Below, in pieces: positions 1 through 11,397 of a DNA stretch of 64,000 nucleotides. This stretch comes from Euclidia mi. Its lineage: Eukaryota > Arthropoda > Insecta > Lepidoptera > Erebidae. Positions within the stretch are counted from its first letter, which is position 1. The number at the start of each line of letters is the position of its first letter. The notes under the pieces were generated by a model. That model worked only from the letters and a program-made list of their open reading frames with translations, ran no database searches and had not been told where the DNA came from. The stretch lies in NCBI GenBank assembly GCA_944739405.2, contig OX123205.2:38274475-38338474 (forward strand). Reading direction: 5' to 3'. Both the position numbers and the translations under genes were made by a program.

Positions 1-1884
1 TTATATTGAGCAACAGACAAGCAACAATAATATGAGCAATATGGCATCTGCAAGAAAGAAACGTTATAATTTGTTATACAATTTAGCAAGAAGCGAAGAA
101 ATTGAAGACGTATGTCACACGAACAGGCATACTTAACTGATATTTTCAAATTTTATACAAAAAATATTGTTATTAAAATATAATGATAACAGGAAATAAC
201 ACGATCGATAAATAGTTATTCAAATACCTTTTAAAACCTTCCCATTATCTTTCTAGTTATATAATAATACTCTAGCATAGTATCGTCCAAAGTGTCGACG
301 CAAGGTATGCGTTGCCGGACCTATGTAAAAACTTTTGTATCTGTGTGCCACCAACGCACCGTTTGCGTTGTGGCTATTTTATGTATTTAACTTATGTGTT
401 ATATATTTATAACTATATTTAGGACACAGTACATATAATATAAAACGATTAAAAAAATAAAAATTGGTGGATCATCACGAAAATTTAATTTTTCAGTGTG
501 GCAGCGAATGTGTTAAACTTCATATGAACAAAACAAATTGTTTTTTTTTCTACGATTTTTAATATTTTCACTTTGTCTCGTTAAAGCTGGAGTATTTTAT
601 GATGATAAAAAGCATTCAAATTGATTACGAATACTTAATTATATGCCTACTGGAAACACACAGCGTTATTATGAAGAAGCTATTTATGAAATTAACATTC
701 CATAGAGTATTTAGTAAAACATACCTGTGTTGTCTGTGGTTTCCGTGTAGTTACCTTTCTATTCCAGCAGGGGGCCTGTTACATACATGACATGAACACA
801 GCGACCGACAGTGGCGTACTTTTTATGGTATATTACTAAAAATTTTCACCACATTCCGTTCAGTAGCTTTGGCGTGGAATTATAACAAACTTTCATTCAT
901 ACTGCATCCTCACAAACTTTCGCTTTAAACACGTACCTACCTATACATCTGTGTATACGTGTAAAATGTCGCGTTTCCCGCATAGAATATAACATGTCGA
1001 CAATTTAAAATTTAAAAACACGACTGCCATGAATGAATCCATGAAAATCTTTTTGGACGACGTACCACATACGTACGTCAAACGGTACGGTTAAGGGTTA
1101 AGCGCGTTCGTCACCATCTGGTTTATAGATGGGTGACCGGCTACAAAAAGTCAAACCCCTCCGTGCCACGGAGAGCACGTTAAGCTCATCAGAAGATCTT
1201 TGACAGCCGTTAGAGGAATCAGTAACCTCCTATCTAGTCTAAACCATTGAATATAGCTATCCCTTCGGGTTACGGAGGTCAAACGGCAGTCGCTGTGTGG
1301 AAAAGCTAATATTCAGTTTAATCTGGTTAGACTAGAAAGCGGTCCCTGGGCTCCAAGACGAAAGTCCTGGATGTAACCGGATAGCGCTAGGAGGATGATG
1401 ATGACGATTTGGAATTTTTATCTTATACTTCCTATGCCCGCGGCTTCCTCCGCATCATTTTTCAGGAAGCCACTGGCGGGTGCGATACGTGAAACCGAAA
1501 ATGTAACTCCTTATACCACGTCGCCGTAATCTCACTACCACGAAGTACTTGACAACGAATGCACGTTACACCGAATTACGTAGCAACGAATGCTCGTTAT
1601 TTCGAATTACGTAGCAACGAATGCATGTTACAGTGAATATCGTGATGCCGTAGACATGCCATCTCGAATAACCAAAACTCGAATTCACGGATTCGAATTC
1701 AACGAATGCTTGTTACCAAAAAATACTTATGACTGAAGCTACGCGACCACGGTTAACCAAATCTCTAAAGAAACACAGATTAAACAATAATTTTAGAGGC
1801 CGCTTAATAATAAAAATCCGTTTTCAACAAAAAGTCTTTATTCATTTTATAATCAGACTAGAGGACTCCAGCAGCTACGCCTGC

Positions 1885-2040
1885 ATTTTTTTTTATTTAC
1901 CCGTTTTGGCCGATCCCGTGGGAATTTCGGGAAATCCCTTCATAGTGCATCCCTACGGTCCCCAAGGAACATACGTGCCAAGGCACGTGCTCGCACTAGG
2001 AATAAATCCTGTGTCGCGGGGGACTTTACAAACATACAAC
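1885..2040. repeat. Dispersed repeat (cccgtgggaatttcggg family)
   Basis: The segment around 1900-1985 closely matches 47020-47100: both run from 'cccgttttg..cgatcccgtggg' through 'aatttcgggaaatccc' to 'cctacggt'. It resembles a repeat family common in lepidopteran introns. No coding capacity is apparent; the small open frame across it is incidental. Confidence 0.6.
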
Positions 2041-2190
2041 TAACGGACACAATGAACACTCAGACTCGAAGCAACAATTTATGGATCTCACGAAGTGCTG
2101 TCTCGTGTGGAGATCGAACCCACAACACTCGGCGCAATGTCAAGAGGCGAGGAAGCCGCTTAAACTACTATGCCAACCGTGCAGTCTATA
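2041..2190 (-). mobile_element. tRNA-derived SINE
   Basis: On the minus strand there is a pol III box-A-like stretch (about 2176-2157, TGGCATAGTAGTTTAAGCGG) followed about 40 bp later by a box B (about 2120-2109, GGTTCGATCTCC). The spacing is tRNA-like, but no acceptor-stem pairing or CCA-type 3' end is seen, so this is a SINE head and not a tRNA gene. It lies inside the TIR element at 1478-4124. Confidence 0.65.
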
Positions 2191-2695
2191 TTCTATAGTT
2201 ATACCATAAGTTTTTCAGAAGGTACTTCATCTTTTGGCTATCTGAAATGTATATAAAATCATTTACTTACATTATATTGCGATTATTTTTAATTATGCTA
2301 ATTATATAGAAAGGCAAATAACGGTGCCTAGGCCAAATTATATTTAGTAGAAATAATTAACCAATAATTAATTAAATATTGACCCAAGTCTGTTCAAACG
2401 ACCAAAAAACGTATAGTGAAAAATGATCATATAAAATCGACTCTTGAGAAACATACTAATATCATCAAAACTTTATCAGCTACGAAACTCAAAGAATTTG
2501 TTCAAAAACTGTGGGTGAAAAATTCAGAGAAAATTTGGGTGTACATAATTAATCTTAAAGATGCACGTTTTTAGTCCCATTTGAAACAGAAGTTATTATC
2601 AATAATGGCCATTATGGGCAACTACGGAACCCTACATTGCGTGTGGCCCGACACGCACTTGGCCGATTTTTTGAGCCAGGTGTGGTGACTAATTT

Positions 2696-2990
2696 GGATT
2701 CCGAGCTGGGGTAGGAACGAGAGACGCCTTGTTGGCTCTGCAAGTGTTGGTCCAAAAATGCAAAGATATGCAACAAGACGTTTTTCTTTGTTTCTTAGAT
2801 TACCTACGAGAAAGCATTTGATCGAGTGTTACATGTAACACTGATCGGCATGACCGTGTTATGACACTCTTGACCGACATAGGATTAGACGGAAAGGATC
2901 TGCGCATAATCCATAATCTATACTAGAATCAAACAGGCGACCGTTCGTGTAGATGGAGAACGACGACGAACGACAATCCAGGCTAGCAAG
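2696..2990 (+). pseudogene. Non-LTR reverse transcriptase remnant
   Basis: Translation from 2696 gives GFRAGVGTRDALLALQVL, then CFLDY, then after a frameshift EKAFDRV. This is the fingers/palm motif A region of a LINE reverse transcriptase (RTE-like style). Further frameshifts and a stop follow. It covers only about 100 codons of an RT and is a dead insertion inside the 1478-4124 element. Confidence 0.7.
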
Positions 2991-3214
2991 TATGCGTACA
3001 CTCATAGCACATACTAACACTACATTATTCTACACATTTCGTTTCTGAAAAAATAAGTAAGGTCTGGCGGCCCTGGAATCTTACTCTACTACGCGTCACT
3101 CAAAATCACCGATCTGGGAATGACATGGATATGGCATGTCCAATACCTACGAATTTAGCGTGCATACCTACGAAATGTTGGGCAATTTAAAATGGCTGCC
3201 ATTTGGGTTGTACT

Positions 3215-3500
3215 CCAGAATATAATCGATATCGATATGGAGCCGGTCAGAGGAAAATAATACATTTTTGTAGTAAGTTTCTTTAGTTAGTTTAAATCTT
3301 TTGCCAGATTAGTTTATTTCATAATGCAAATGTGGGCGAACATGGCAAAGCGAAGGACGACCCTTATATCAAACGTAACAAAATATTCTCTGAAAGCCAA
3401 TATCGATACTGTGTCGCTGAGGAAGTACCGGACATGAATGGCATCATACATACGGTAATGACACACAGCCTGAAGCACTGATTCATCTGGTTTTTAGACA
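3215..3500 (-). repeat. Inverted copy of 7510-7810
   Basis: Sequence 3215-3500 matches the reverse complement of 7510-7810 over about 280 bp with scattered mismatches. Shared markers are the 'gccagattagtttat' block and the region around 'ccaatatcgata'. The function is unknown; it is older than the arms of the large inverted duplication because it is more diverged. Confidence 0.65.
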
Positions 3501-3549
3501 TATTTATGCACAAAAACAAAATTATTAATATTCTACCACAGAATATTCT

Positions 3550-3735
3550 ACCACATTCACACAACACCATCTAGTCCCAAACTAAGCAGAGCTTGTACTA
3601 TGGGTACTAGACAATAGATAAACATACATATATACTTTTTTTTTTTAAATACATACATATTATACATAGAAACACCCAGACCAAGACAAACATCCATGTT
3701 CACGCACACAAATGTTTGACTTGAGCGGGAAAAAA
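3550..3735 (-). repeat. Dispersed LINE/SINE 3'-end family (copy 1)
   Basis: The reverse complement of 3550-3735 matches 37040-37255: 'gtgcgtgaacatggatgttt', then 'gtctagtacccatagtaca', then 'ctctgcttagtttgggact'. A third, more diverged copy is at about 37915-37985. This is a widespread lepidopteran retroelement tail; no ORF. Confidence 0.6.
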
Positions 3736-4127
3736 TCATGGTGAAATGTGGGTGTAATATTACACCTCTGCCTACCCCTCCGGGGATACAAGCGTGAGTC
3801 TATAAAAATTAAAAAAATATAATAATATATGTGTATAATGTTATTTTTCTATATGTACTATTTGCCCTCTCCATGTATATTCCTTACTCAATGGTCAAAT
3901 TCACGTGGTGCGTGGTGCGCGCGATGTCGACGGATAATCCGTCAGTACGCTCGACGTACTAACGGATCTTCGGTCAGGTGTGAAAGGTTGAACATTTTTC
4001 TATACATTTGTATGTATTGGCGTTACGCGACGGATAAAACGCGACGGATCTTCCGTCAGATATGTTCCGCCCCTAAGGCGACGTGGTATACGGAGTTACA
4101 TTTTCGGTTTCACGTATTGCACCTGCC

Positions 4128-4252
4128 ACTGGCGTAGCTAGCATGGGTGACACCCGGGCGGCAACGAGCGGGGGGACGTCGAATTATTCGGGTGTCACCC
4201 CCCAGTCGGGTGGCCGGGGCGGACCTCCCCCCTTGCTATGCTACTGTTTAAG
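4128..4252. mobile_element. Short hAT-like MITE, left-arm copy
   Basis: It begins CACTGGCGTAGCTAGCATGG and ends ..CTTGCTATGCTACTG, whose reverse complement CAGTAGCATAGCAAG resembles the start; CAGTGGCGTAGC-type ends are typical of hAT elements. The interior is GC-rich and rich in GGGTGACACC. The same unit lies inverted at 8812-8937. It sits in the intron-like sequence following the THAP exon of the arm. No clear 8-bp TSD was found. Confidence 0.5.
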
Positions 4253-4306
4253 CTATACCATTACTAACGGTTACATTCAGTACTATAGTACCCGAAATCA
4301 ACTTAC

Positions 4307-4670
4307 CTTGGATGTGTAAAGTGGGAGAGGCGATGTTTGAAAGTCTATTATTGCGGCACCAATATTTCATATCAAAATGCACATTACACACACGGCGTCT
4401 CCTAAAAATCCTCTCGTTTGTTAGACATAAAATTTCGTCGCCAATGATGTGGACCCACCGGCGAAATCTTTCAATGTCTTTTTTTGGGTCCGGGAAATTA
4501 TGGAGAGGATCTGTAGGACAGCATATATCTGTTATTAGATATCTGTATAATATCAAATTAATGTATAGGTATTCAAGAGAGTTTTTGCCAAACATTTGAC
4601 TATAGGCAAGTATGAATTCTCATGTCTGAATTGAGGCACACAACAACGTTTGCAAGACATTTTGCATTAT
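4307..4670 (-). pseudogene. THAP-domain exons, left-arm copy
   Basis: On the minus strand a THAP exon runs from 4510 (after acceptor ..cctacag) to 4307 (before donor GTAAGT). It is 204 nt, phase 1 in and phase 1 out, the same phases as the 210-nt THAP exon at 38069-38278. It encodes the FPDPKKDIERFRRWV stretch, the C-x2-H pair in VCNVHF and the closing ASPTLH. An ATG-started first half (about 4665-4610, MSCKRCCVPQF) supplies one of the two N-terminal Cys ligands, but the second is Phe and the donor is unclear. No downstream transposase or other exons follow within the arm, so this is a decayed gene fragment. Confidence 0.7.
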
Positions 4671-5050
4671 CTAATTAAATATAATATATCACACATAAAT
4701 CTGTTTAGATGATATAATATTAATTTAAAATTTGCGCTGCTTTGATTGATTTTTGATTGATAGTTGCCAGTGTTGCCACAGATATTCTGATTAAATTCTA
4801 ATATTCCAAATTAATATTCAACGACAATAATTGAAAATACGTGCTCCGGTATACCTTTATTAATATTCAATTGTATCGGGTAATATAAAAACAAGATCTT
4901 GTAGTGCAAGGTTACTTTTAAGATTTTATATGTATAGAAATGTAAAACCATAGCCCACGAAGACAGGCCTGCTCGATTCGTCAAAATTCCTGGCAATTTT
5001 TGCCAAGGGTACGTCATCGGGAAAGTATGATGGTTCTCAAACTTTTCGTA

Positions 5051-5086
5051 TCACAATTTACCCACAAGTTTGTGGGTAAATTGTGA
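5051..5086. repeat. Perfect 17-bp hairpin
   Basis: Arms 5051-5067 and 5070-5086 are perfect reverse complements (TCACAATTTACCCACAA) with a 2-nt loop. No element ends or TSD are visible around it. Confidence 0.85.
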
Positions 5087-7263
5087 ATTGACAAAGTTGC
5101 TTCAATTATCATAATACATACCTATGTTATGTTATACCTATTCGAAATAAAAAGTAAAGGCATATTATAAAAGAAAATATATAAAATAAAAAAGGAAAAT
5201 AAATCAGTAAAATCAATGTAGGTTAATAGGAACTACTAATATTATAATAATCGATATAAGTTAGGTGGTATAGCTTTCTTTTTTTATTATGCGTAATTAT
5301 GCTTCTATTTAGCTTTCGTAATCGTATATAAGTAGGTACGCAGATCTTAACATCGATTTTATAATGTTTCATTTTTGTGGGAAGCTTGTTTTTATGTCTT
5401 GATAGACGACATTTGCCACATGCATAAATATATAATTTTTATAACACAATGATTTTTCGTGGTTCTCAATATTTTTTTATCCAATATTTTTAAAACATCC
5501 AAAAGTTCTTTACTTGGATATATTAAGTTGCCCAATATATTAAGTTAACCCATTTACTTTTACAATTCTTGTATATAACACATCACCATGATGATAGAAA
5601 AGTTTGGGAATATCAGTTAAAACTGAGTAAACGAGTGAACACGAGCGACTTTTTAATGTGTTGGAAAGAGAAACGTTTTCAATAGCTGAGTACTTTGTAT
5701 CTGTCAATGCTGTCACCGGAGTAATGTTGCCAGTACTGTTAATATATTGTACTCATTTAAATCGATAGGTTATTTGTATAAAAATATTAGGCCAGTAAGA
5801 GTAGCATTGCTGAGCTCAAAACGTTTTTAAATCGTAACAAATAACTATGAGATATGGACTTGTATGGTATTTTGTTCTTAAAAGATCTCCAATTAGATAA
5901 TATTTACCCTAAACAGCTTTTTTCAAAAAGTGGCAATGAAAATGTGACGTCATTTCGCCGACCCACGGCACGCTGTCACCGAAGTGAGCAGGCCTGTCCT
6001 CTTGGGCTATGTGTAAAACAACCTTTCATAACTGATGGGACTGACTTCATCAAATAACTGCCAAAATCAAAATAAGTACAACATAGTGGCAACATCATAT
6101 TAACAATCGTCAAATTATTATGCAAGCTAAAAGGAATGATTGCTACTCTGGTACAATTTTATTGAGCTTAACTCATTTTTATTTTGTGTGGTTAATATCG
6201 ATATAAGCGACATCTGAGAACGAATGCCAGCACTTCTGCATTCGCAAAAATCGTCTAAATACGGTATGTGTGTCATTATTAGTATGTTGGTACAAAACGA
6301 GAACTACTCTATTTAGCATCTTTAAAGTTAGAACTCTTACGTAGTATTTGTATACTCTTTGGTTAGAACATTCCATAAAATGTTGACTAAGTTTGTAAAG
6401 CCTGCACATCAGACATATTATGTTCGATTGAGCGACGACAAGAAACGAACTTAATTTTGTTATTTTATACAGATTTATGCAGATTTTATACTTGAATCAC
6501 TAAGAATATTAGTTCTACTAATGAAAACACTATAGTACGAGATCCCACGACAAATTAGTGCACTCATCGAGTTTTTGCTTAAAACCAAATGTTTAAGTAT
6601 ATTTATGATTAGGAGAATACATATCTACTAGGTTGCCTATTAAAATTTGGCCGCAAGTATGTTTAATCAAGTGATTGTTAATTGATTTTTGGAAGATACT
6701 TTCGTTCATTCGTTTTACAAGTAAAATATCGTCTACATCACGGCTATACATATAAAGATTCTGAAAAACCACGGTTGCCATTGTTCACCTGGCCGCACCT
6801 CGCAGTCAGGTGTAACCAGATATGATTTCGATACATTTTTACGTTCATAACGTTTATTTATGATTTATATATCAAATGAAAGCTATTTTTTCTGATTCTG
6901 ATTATATATGGTTGCCTGATTAAATCCAGCCGCAAATAAGGGTTGCCGGCTGTTGAAGACAGCTCCTGAGAATAAGGAATATACATAGAAACCGCATAAA
7001 AATAGCAGTTATACCCAATATATTTACTTTGACTTATGAATCCTTTCTAGTGTTAGAGTAAGATATTATAATATATACAAAAGACGTTTCGAATTTTCGT
7101 CGGTTCACACAAAATTTGATAATATAGAAATTTAAACTTTCGTGATCATTTAAACTTGTTTTAAATTGTCTTTCGGGATATATACCACGTACCTTTGTTT
7201 GGAGTAACCGATATTTTGGCACTGTTGCAAGCGCCATGTACATCCGTGACCATGGCGATAGAT

Positions 7264-7318
7264 CTGACAGTCAGTAATACTGACTGCCTGACAGTCAGTA
7301 ATACTGACTGCCTGACAG
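7264..7318. repeat. 24-bp tandem duplication with internal palindrome
   Basis: Two exact 24-bp units (7264-7287 and 7288-7311) plus a partial third. Each unit contains the palindrome CAGTCAGTAATACTGACTG. Confidence 0.85.
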
Positions 7319-7846
7319 ATAAGCTACAGCCAAAACTATGGATCATTCTCACTTAGTTACACTAGCAATTAGTTCCATGGAACTAGTGAGACTTTTTTCT
7401 CAGTAGTTCCTGACTCAGTAACGCAAGGATTTTATATATAGGTACAGATAAAAACGAATAAATAAAATTTATCATCAATTTTGATTTTTCTTACTCCCTC
7501 ATGGTATTTCAGTGTGGCTGTGCGTTTCATTACGGTATGTATGGTGCCATTCATGTTCGGTACTTTCACAGCGACCAGTATCGATATTGGCTACCAGAGA
7601 ATATTTTGTTACATGTGTAATACAAGGGACGTTATTCGCTTAAACATGTTCGCCAGCATTTGCACTATGGAATAAACTAATCTGGCAGAAGATTTAAAGT
7701 AACTTACTACAAATATCAATTAAAATTATTTTTCATAATCTACAGTAGGTAATGAATGTATTATTTATCTCTAACTGGCTCCATGTTGATATCGATTATA
7801 TTCTCATAATATAGGTATTAGAGATATAAAAGAGAGAGGCCAATGA

Positions 7847-8204
7847 GTGTCCTTCGGTGCGAGAGAGAACGCTACAGTTAAAGGCCCCCTGCATTTCTCT
7901 CTAACAGTACATGCACAACATCAACATTGCGCAATGGCGTGCTACCTGTAACTATTATTTATATCAGTTTATCAGTATTCAATAGTTTAATAGTTCTTTT
8001 TATTGATACACGAAGATAGTTTGAAATGACAAAAAAGTGTATATTGTAATTTTATAATTGACCATAATACAAATTCAATGTTTGGGGACACATTGATTAC
8101 ACACTGACAATTGCCAACCCCATTGTAGAATGTAGAGCATGCGTTGTTAAAGAGAGATGCAGGGGGCCTTTAACTGTTGCGTTCTCTCTCCCACCGTCGG
8201 ACAC
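7847..8204. mobile_element. ~358-bp MITE
   Basis: Terminal inverted repeats of about 55-60 bp: the left end includes GAGAGAGAACGC and TTAAAGGCCCCCTGCAT, and the right end holds their reverse complements with a few mismatches. It carries no coding sequence. TSD not resolved. Confidence 0.7.
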
Positions 8205-8387
8205 GACACAGTAGGTATATTGAGTTAGGTAGGTGGGCGGATTTTTTTAAAAGTGTACCTAAGTTCAAAAAATTATTCAAAATATGTTATTGAAATTCTG
8301 TTAAAGGATTTTGGGTTCCACTGAATAACGGTTTATTATCTTACACAGTAAGTTAAATAAAACGGGTATAATGGAAATAATACCGGT

Positions 8388-9790
8388 AATGCAAAATGTC
8401 TTGCAAACGTTGTTGTGTTCCTCAATTCAGACATGAGAATTCATACTTGCCTATAGTCAAATGTTTGGCAAAAACTCTCTTGAATACCTATACATTAATT
8501 TGATATTATACAGATATCTAATAACAGATATATGGTGTCCTACAGATCCTCGCCATAATTACCCGGACCCAAAAAAAGACATTGAAAGATTTCGCCGGTG
8601 GGTCCACGTCATTGACGACGAAATTTTATGTCTAACAAACGAGAGGATTTTTAGGAGACGCCGTGTGTGTAATGTGCATTTTGATAAGAAATATTGGTGC
8701 CGCAATAATAGACTTTCAAACATCGCCTCTCCCACTTTACACATCCAATGTAAGTTGATTTCGGGTACTATAGTACTGAATGTAACCGTTAGTAATGGTA
8801 TAGCTTAAACAGTAGCATAGCAAGGGGGGAGGTCCGCCCCGGCCACCCGACTGGGGGGTGACACCCGAATAATTCGACGTCCCCCCGCTCGTTGCCGCCC
8901 GGGTGTCACCCATGCTAGCTACGCCAGTGGCTTCCTGAAAAATGATGCGGAGGAAGCCGCGGGCACAGGAAGTATAAAATAAAAATTCCAAATCGTCATC
9001 ATCATCCTGCTAGCGCTATCCCGGTTACATCCAGGACTTTCGTCTTGGAGCCCAGGAACCGCTTTCTAGTCTTACCAGATTTAACTGAATATTAGCTTTT
9101 CCACACAGCGACTGCCGTTTGACCGCCGTAACCCGAAGGGATAGCTATATTCAATGGTTTAGACTAGATAGGAGGTTACTGATTCCTCTAACGGCTGTCA
9201 AAGATCTTCTGATGACATCCGGGACCGACGACTTAACGTGCTCTCCGTGGCACGGAGGGGTTTGACTTTTTGTAGCCGGTGTAGCGACATTTTACACGTA
9301 TACACAGATGTATAGGTAGGTACGTGTTTAAAGCGAAAGTTTGTGAGGATGCAGTATGAATGAAAGTTTGTTATAATTCCACGCCAAAGCTACTGAACGG
9401 AATGTGGTGAAAATTTTTAGTAATATACCATAAAAAGTACGCCACTGTCGGTCGCTGTGTTCATGTCATGTATGTAACCCAGGTATAATATAATTATTAG
9501 TCTATGTATGTAACAGCGCCCCCTGCTGGAATAGAAAGGTAACTACACGGAAACCACAGACAACACAGGTATGTTTTACTAAATACTCTATGGAATGTTA
9601 ATTTCATAAACAGCTTCTTCATAATAACGCTGTGTGTTTCCAGTAGGCAAATAATTAAGTATTCGTAATCAATTTGAATGCTTTTTATCATCATAAAATA
9701 CTCCAGCTTTAACGAGACAAAGTGAAAATATTAAAAATCGTAGAAAAAAAAACCAATTTGTTTTGTTCATATGTAGTTTAAGGTCGCCAC
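8388..9790 (-). repeat. Right arm of the inverted duplication
   Basis: This is the uninterrupted copy of the block also found inverted at 495-4675. From inner to outer edge it carries THAP exons, a hAT-like MITE (8812-8937), a LINE-tail-like region (about 8960-9290, also seen diverged at 41985-42140) and an outer unknown segment. It lacks the 2647-bp insertion of the left arm and so gives the empty-site reference. Confidence 0.85.
8396..8749 (+). pseudogene. THAP-domain exons, right-arm copy
   Basis: ATG at 8396 opens MSCKRCCVPQF, similar in position to the CCVPGC start of the gene 2 THAP domains but with Phe for the second Cys ligand. The second exon, 8546-8749 (204 nt, phase 1-1), follows acceptor ..cctacag and precedes GTAAGT. 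It encodes the conserved Pro and Trp (YPDP..RFRRWV), the C-x2-H pair in VCNVHF and ASPTLH. It differs from the left copy by a few substitutions. The arm ends at almost the same place as the ATG, so the promoter is not shared. Probably the 5' part of a THAP-type transposase or host gene caught in the duplication. Confidence 0.7.
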
Positions 9791-10670
9791 AACAAACCTT
9801 AGAGCATTAAATGCTCTAAGCAAAGAGATTGGATGGTTGGCTCTGGGACATTCTCCAATGTTGAGGATAAAACGATTCTGGCCGTAGTAACCTGCCAAAT
9901 AAAACTACAATAGGAGAAAACCGATTGTTTTCCGATACTTTTATACTAGTGCAACTATCCATTGACAAAAAACAAATATAGAAATTATTTAAATTACATT
10001 TATACGAAAAAAATTACTACAATCGTCATTAACTACTGTGTCCCACACGCCTGCTTCCGGCTATTTGGTCACATAAAATATTCAAATACAAATAAAAATA
10101 TTTATTTTAAATGTGAAGTTGACTTCAAAGAACTAATATCTTCAATCCTAATAAATTTAAACTTTTCACTTAATAAACAAATTAAAAAAACAGCCTGTTA
10201 AAAATTGTTATAAAAAAATCATCATTATTAAAACAAAATATGTTTGCAATTTATCTCCGTCCCGAAAACTCAAACAAAGCCAGTTCAATGCCTACGGCCT
10301 TCCCCTCGGCGCCCTTCAGTTAAGCCACACACTTTAAACGGACTGTACGTGTCGGATTTCTCTGAAACGTAAGTTTAAATTTGATTCTCCAAAATGTGTT
10401 TTTTTTAAAGTCATTATCCTTTTTTAGCATATCGTAGAAATTAACTATTGTGCTCATCATAATTTCTGCTTTCATTATATATAGTTAAAGGGTTTAAATC
10501 CCTCTTGAGGTGTTTTAAGCAAGATCGTTTCATTTTCAAAAAGTTACGACACGTTTTTTTGTGATCGTCATTATTGATAATATCATTATCCTGAAAAAGT
10601 ATGTAAAGTATAATGACGAATGCGTTAGATTAATGACGTCCATGTTTTTAACAATGACAACTTATTGGGT
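9791..10670. other. Gene-free AT-rich segment
   Basis: No convincing coding or RNA gene. A short palindrome CTTAGAGCATT-a-AATGCTCTAAG lies at about 9799-9821. The open frame at 9962-10201 has biased, low-complexity composition and is not supported. Confidence 0.5.
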
Positions 10671-10672
10671 TA

Positions 10673-11151
10673 ATGATTCGGAGTATTGATATTGTTGTAA
10701 ATTCTCCGTCGTCCCAATACAGGAACAAATACATGTTTTTTATTATAAGTAAAATACGTAAGGATTTTCCTCAAATCGTTAAAATAACATGGAACTATTC
10801 CCAAGCTGGACATGGAAAGGGTGCTCCGGATGGCGTGGGAGCAGTCCTTAAAAGGACTGCCGACCGCAAGGGTCTTTATGGTCAAGATATTGGAACATAT
10901 GATCAATTTGATGACATGATAATAAAAATATTACTATTAAAAAAGTGGATGAAAGTAAGATCATAACAAAAGAAAGCTTGATTCCAACTAACTTGAAACC
11001 ATATAAGAGCACCCTTTCCGTGTATCAGGTCCTTTGGGATGTAACAGTCCCACAAACAGTTTTAAGAACAGTAAGTTGCTTTGATTGTAATGCTGATAAA
11101 AAATGTATTCATGGGTATGATTTAGGTCGTATCACAAATAATAATCATTAA
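10673..11151 (+). pseudogene. Frameshifted ORF of unknown family
   Basis: Two overlapping frames read as one protein after a shift near 10930. The first part contains QAGHGKGAPDGVGAVLKRTA, a Gly-rich block that looks conserved. The second part has ESLIPTNLKPYKSTLSVYQV, then a C-x2-C and a C-x-HGYDLG close. The Cys-rich C-terminus and continuity of style across the shift support one broken gene. I do not recognise the family; a transposon-encoded accessory protein or a host gene fragment are both possible. It lies just upstream of the foldback element. Confidence 0.5.
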
Positions 11152-11397
11152 TATGTTGAAAATATTGATCCTGATTATGATGCATCACACTTATATTAAA
11201 AAAAAAATCCTTTCTGATGTAACAATAAAACACGGTAACACTAGCTCTAGCGGGTGAGAATAAAATATTAATAATGGTCTTTTGACACCTTTGGGCGCTT
11301 AACGTTCAAAGCGCAAAATGGTAAAAGAACAAAATGTTAAAGGAGCAAAATGGTAAAAGCGCACAAAGTTAAAAGAGCAAAATGGTAAAAGCGCAGA

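Larger units (their letters stand above)
1478..4124. mobile_element. 2.6-kb TIR DNA transposon, non-autonomous
   Basis: The ends are inverted repeats of about 48 bp with three mismatches, starting GGGTGCGATACGTG on the left and AGGTGCAATACGTG on the right (reverse complement). Flanks are a duplicated GCCACTGGC (1469-1477 and 4125-4133). The uninterrupted right arm of the duplication supplies the empty site, which has this 9-mer once, so insertion and target duplication are directly visible. Exact TSD length (7-9 bp) is ambiguous because of base overlap. The interior carries a SINE and a LINE RT remnant but no transposase. Superfamily is not recognised; 8-9 bp TSDs fit hAT, P or Mutator types. 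Confidence 0.85.
495..4675 (+). repeat. Left arm of a ~9.3-kb inverted duplication (interrupted)
   Basis: Positions 495-1477 and 4125-4675 match, in reverse complement, a continuous stretch at 8388-9790. The match is close to identical over long blocks and extends through several unrelated repeat pieces (outer unknown sequence, a LINE-like tail, a hAT-like MITE, THAP exons), so the whole block was duplicated together. The left copy carries extra sequence at about 970-1130 and a 2647-bp TIR element at 1478-4124. The outer limit near 495 and inner limit near 4675 are where similarity stops. Whether this is one foldback element or an inverted segmental duplication cannot be decided here. Confidence 0.85.
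4676..7500. other. AT-rich spacer between the inverted arms
   Basis: No gene is recognised. At 4900-5000 (minus) and 5935-6030 (plus) are diverged copies of a short repeat sharing 'gagcaggcctgtc' and 'tgggctatg'. A perfect hairpin lies at 5051-5086. The rest is low-complexity AT-rich sequence. At 7160-7450 are fragments of the same dispersed family seen near 47100-47180 ('cagtaacgcaaggatttta'). Confidence 0.6.

Noticed and set aside
599..790. Small ORF (63 aa) conserved in both inverted arms
   Set aside because: Conservation is explained by the recent duplication of the whole arm. The frame has no domain features and ends differ between copies.
2041..2190. tRNA gene on the minus strand (boxes A and B present)
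   Set aside because: No cloverleaf or acceptor stem could be paired, and the tail is that of a SINE. Same reasoning for 15766-16009.
4248..4595. 115-aa ORF starting MFGKNSLEYL taken as a complete gene
   Set aside because: The N-terminal 28 residues are intron sequence before a good splice acceptor; only the THAP exon part is real coding sequence, and the gene is broken.
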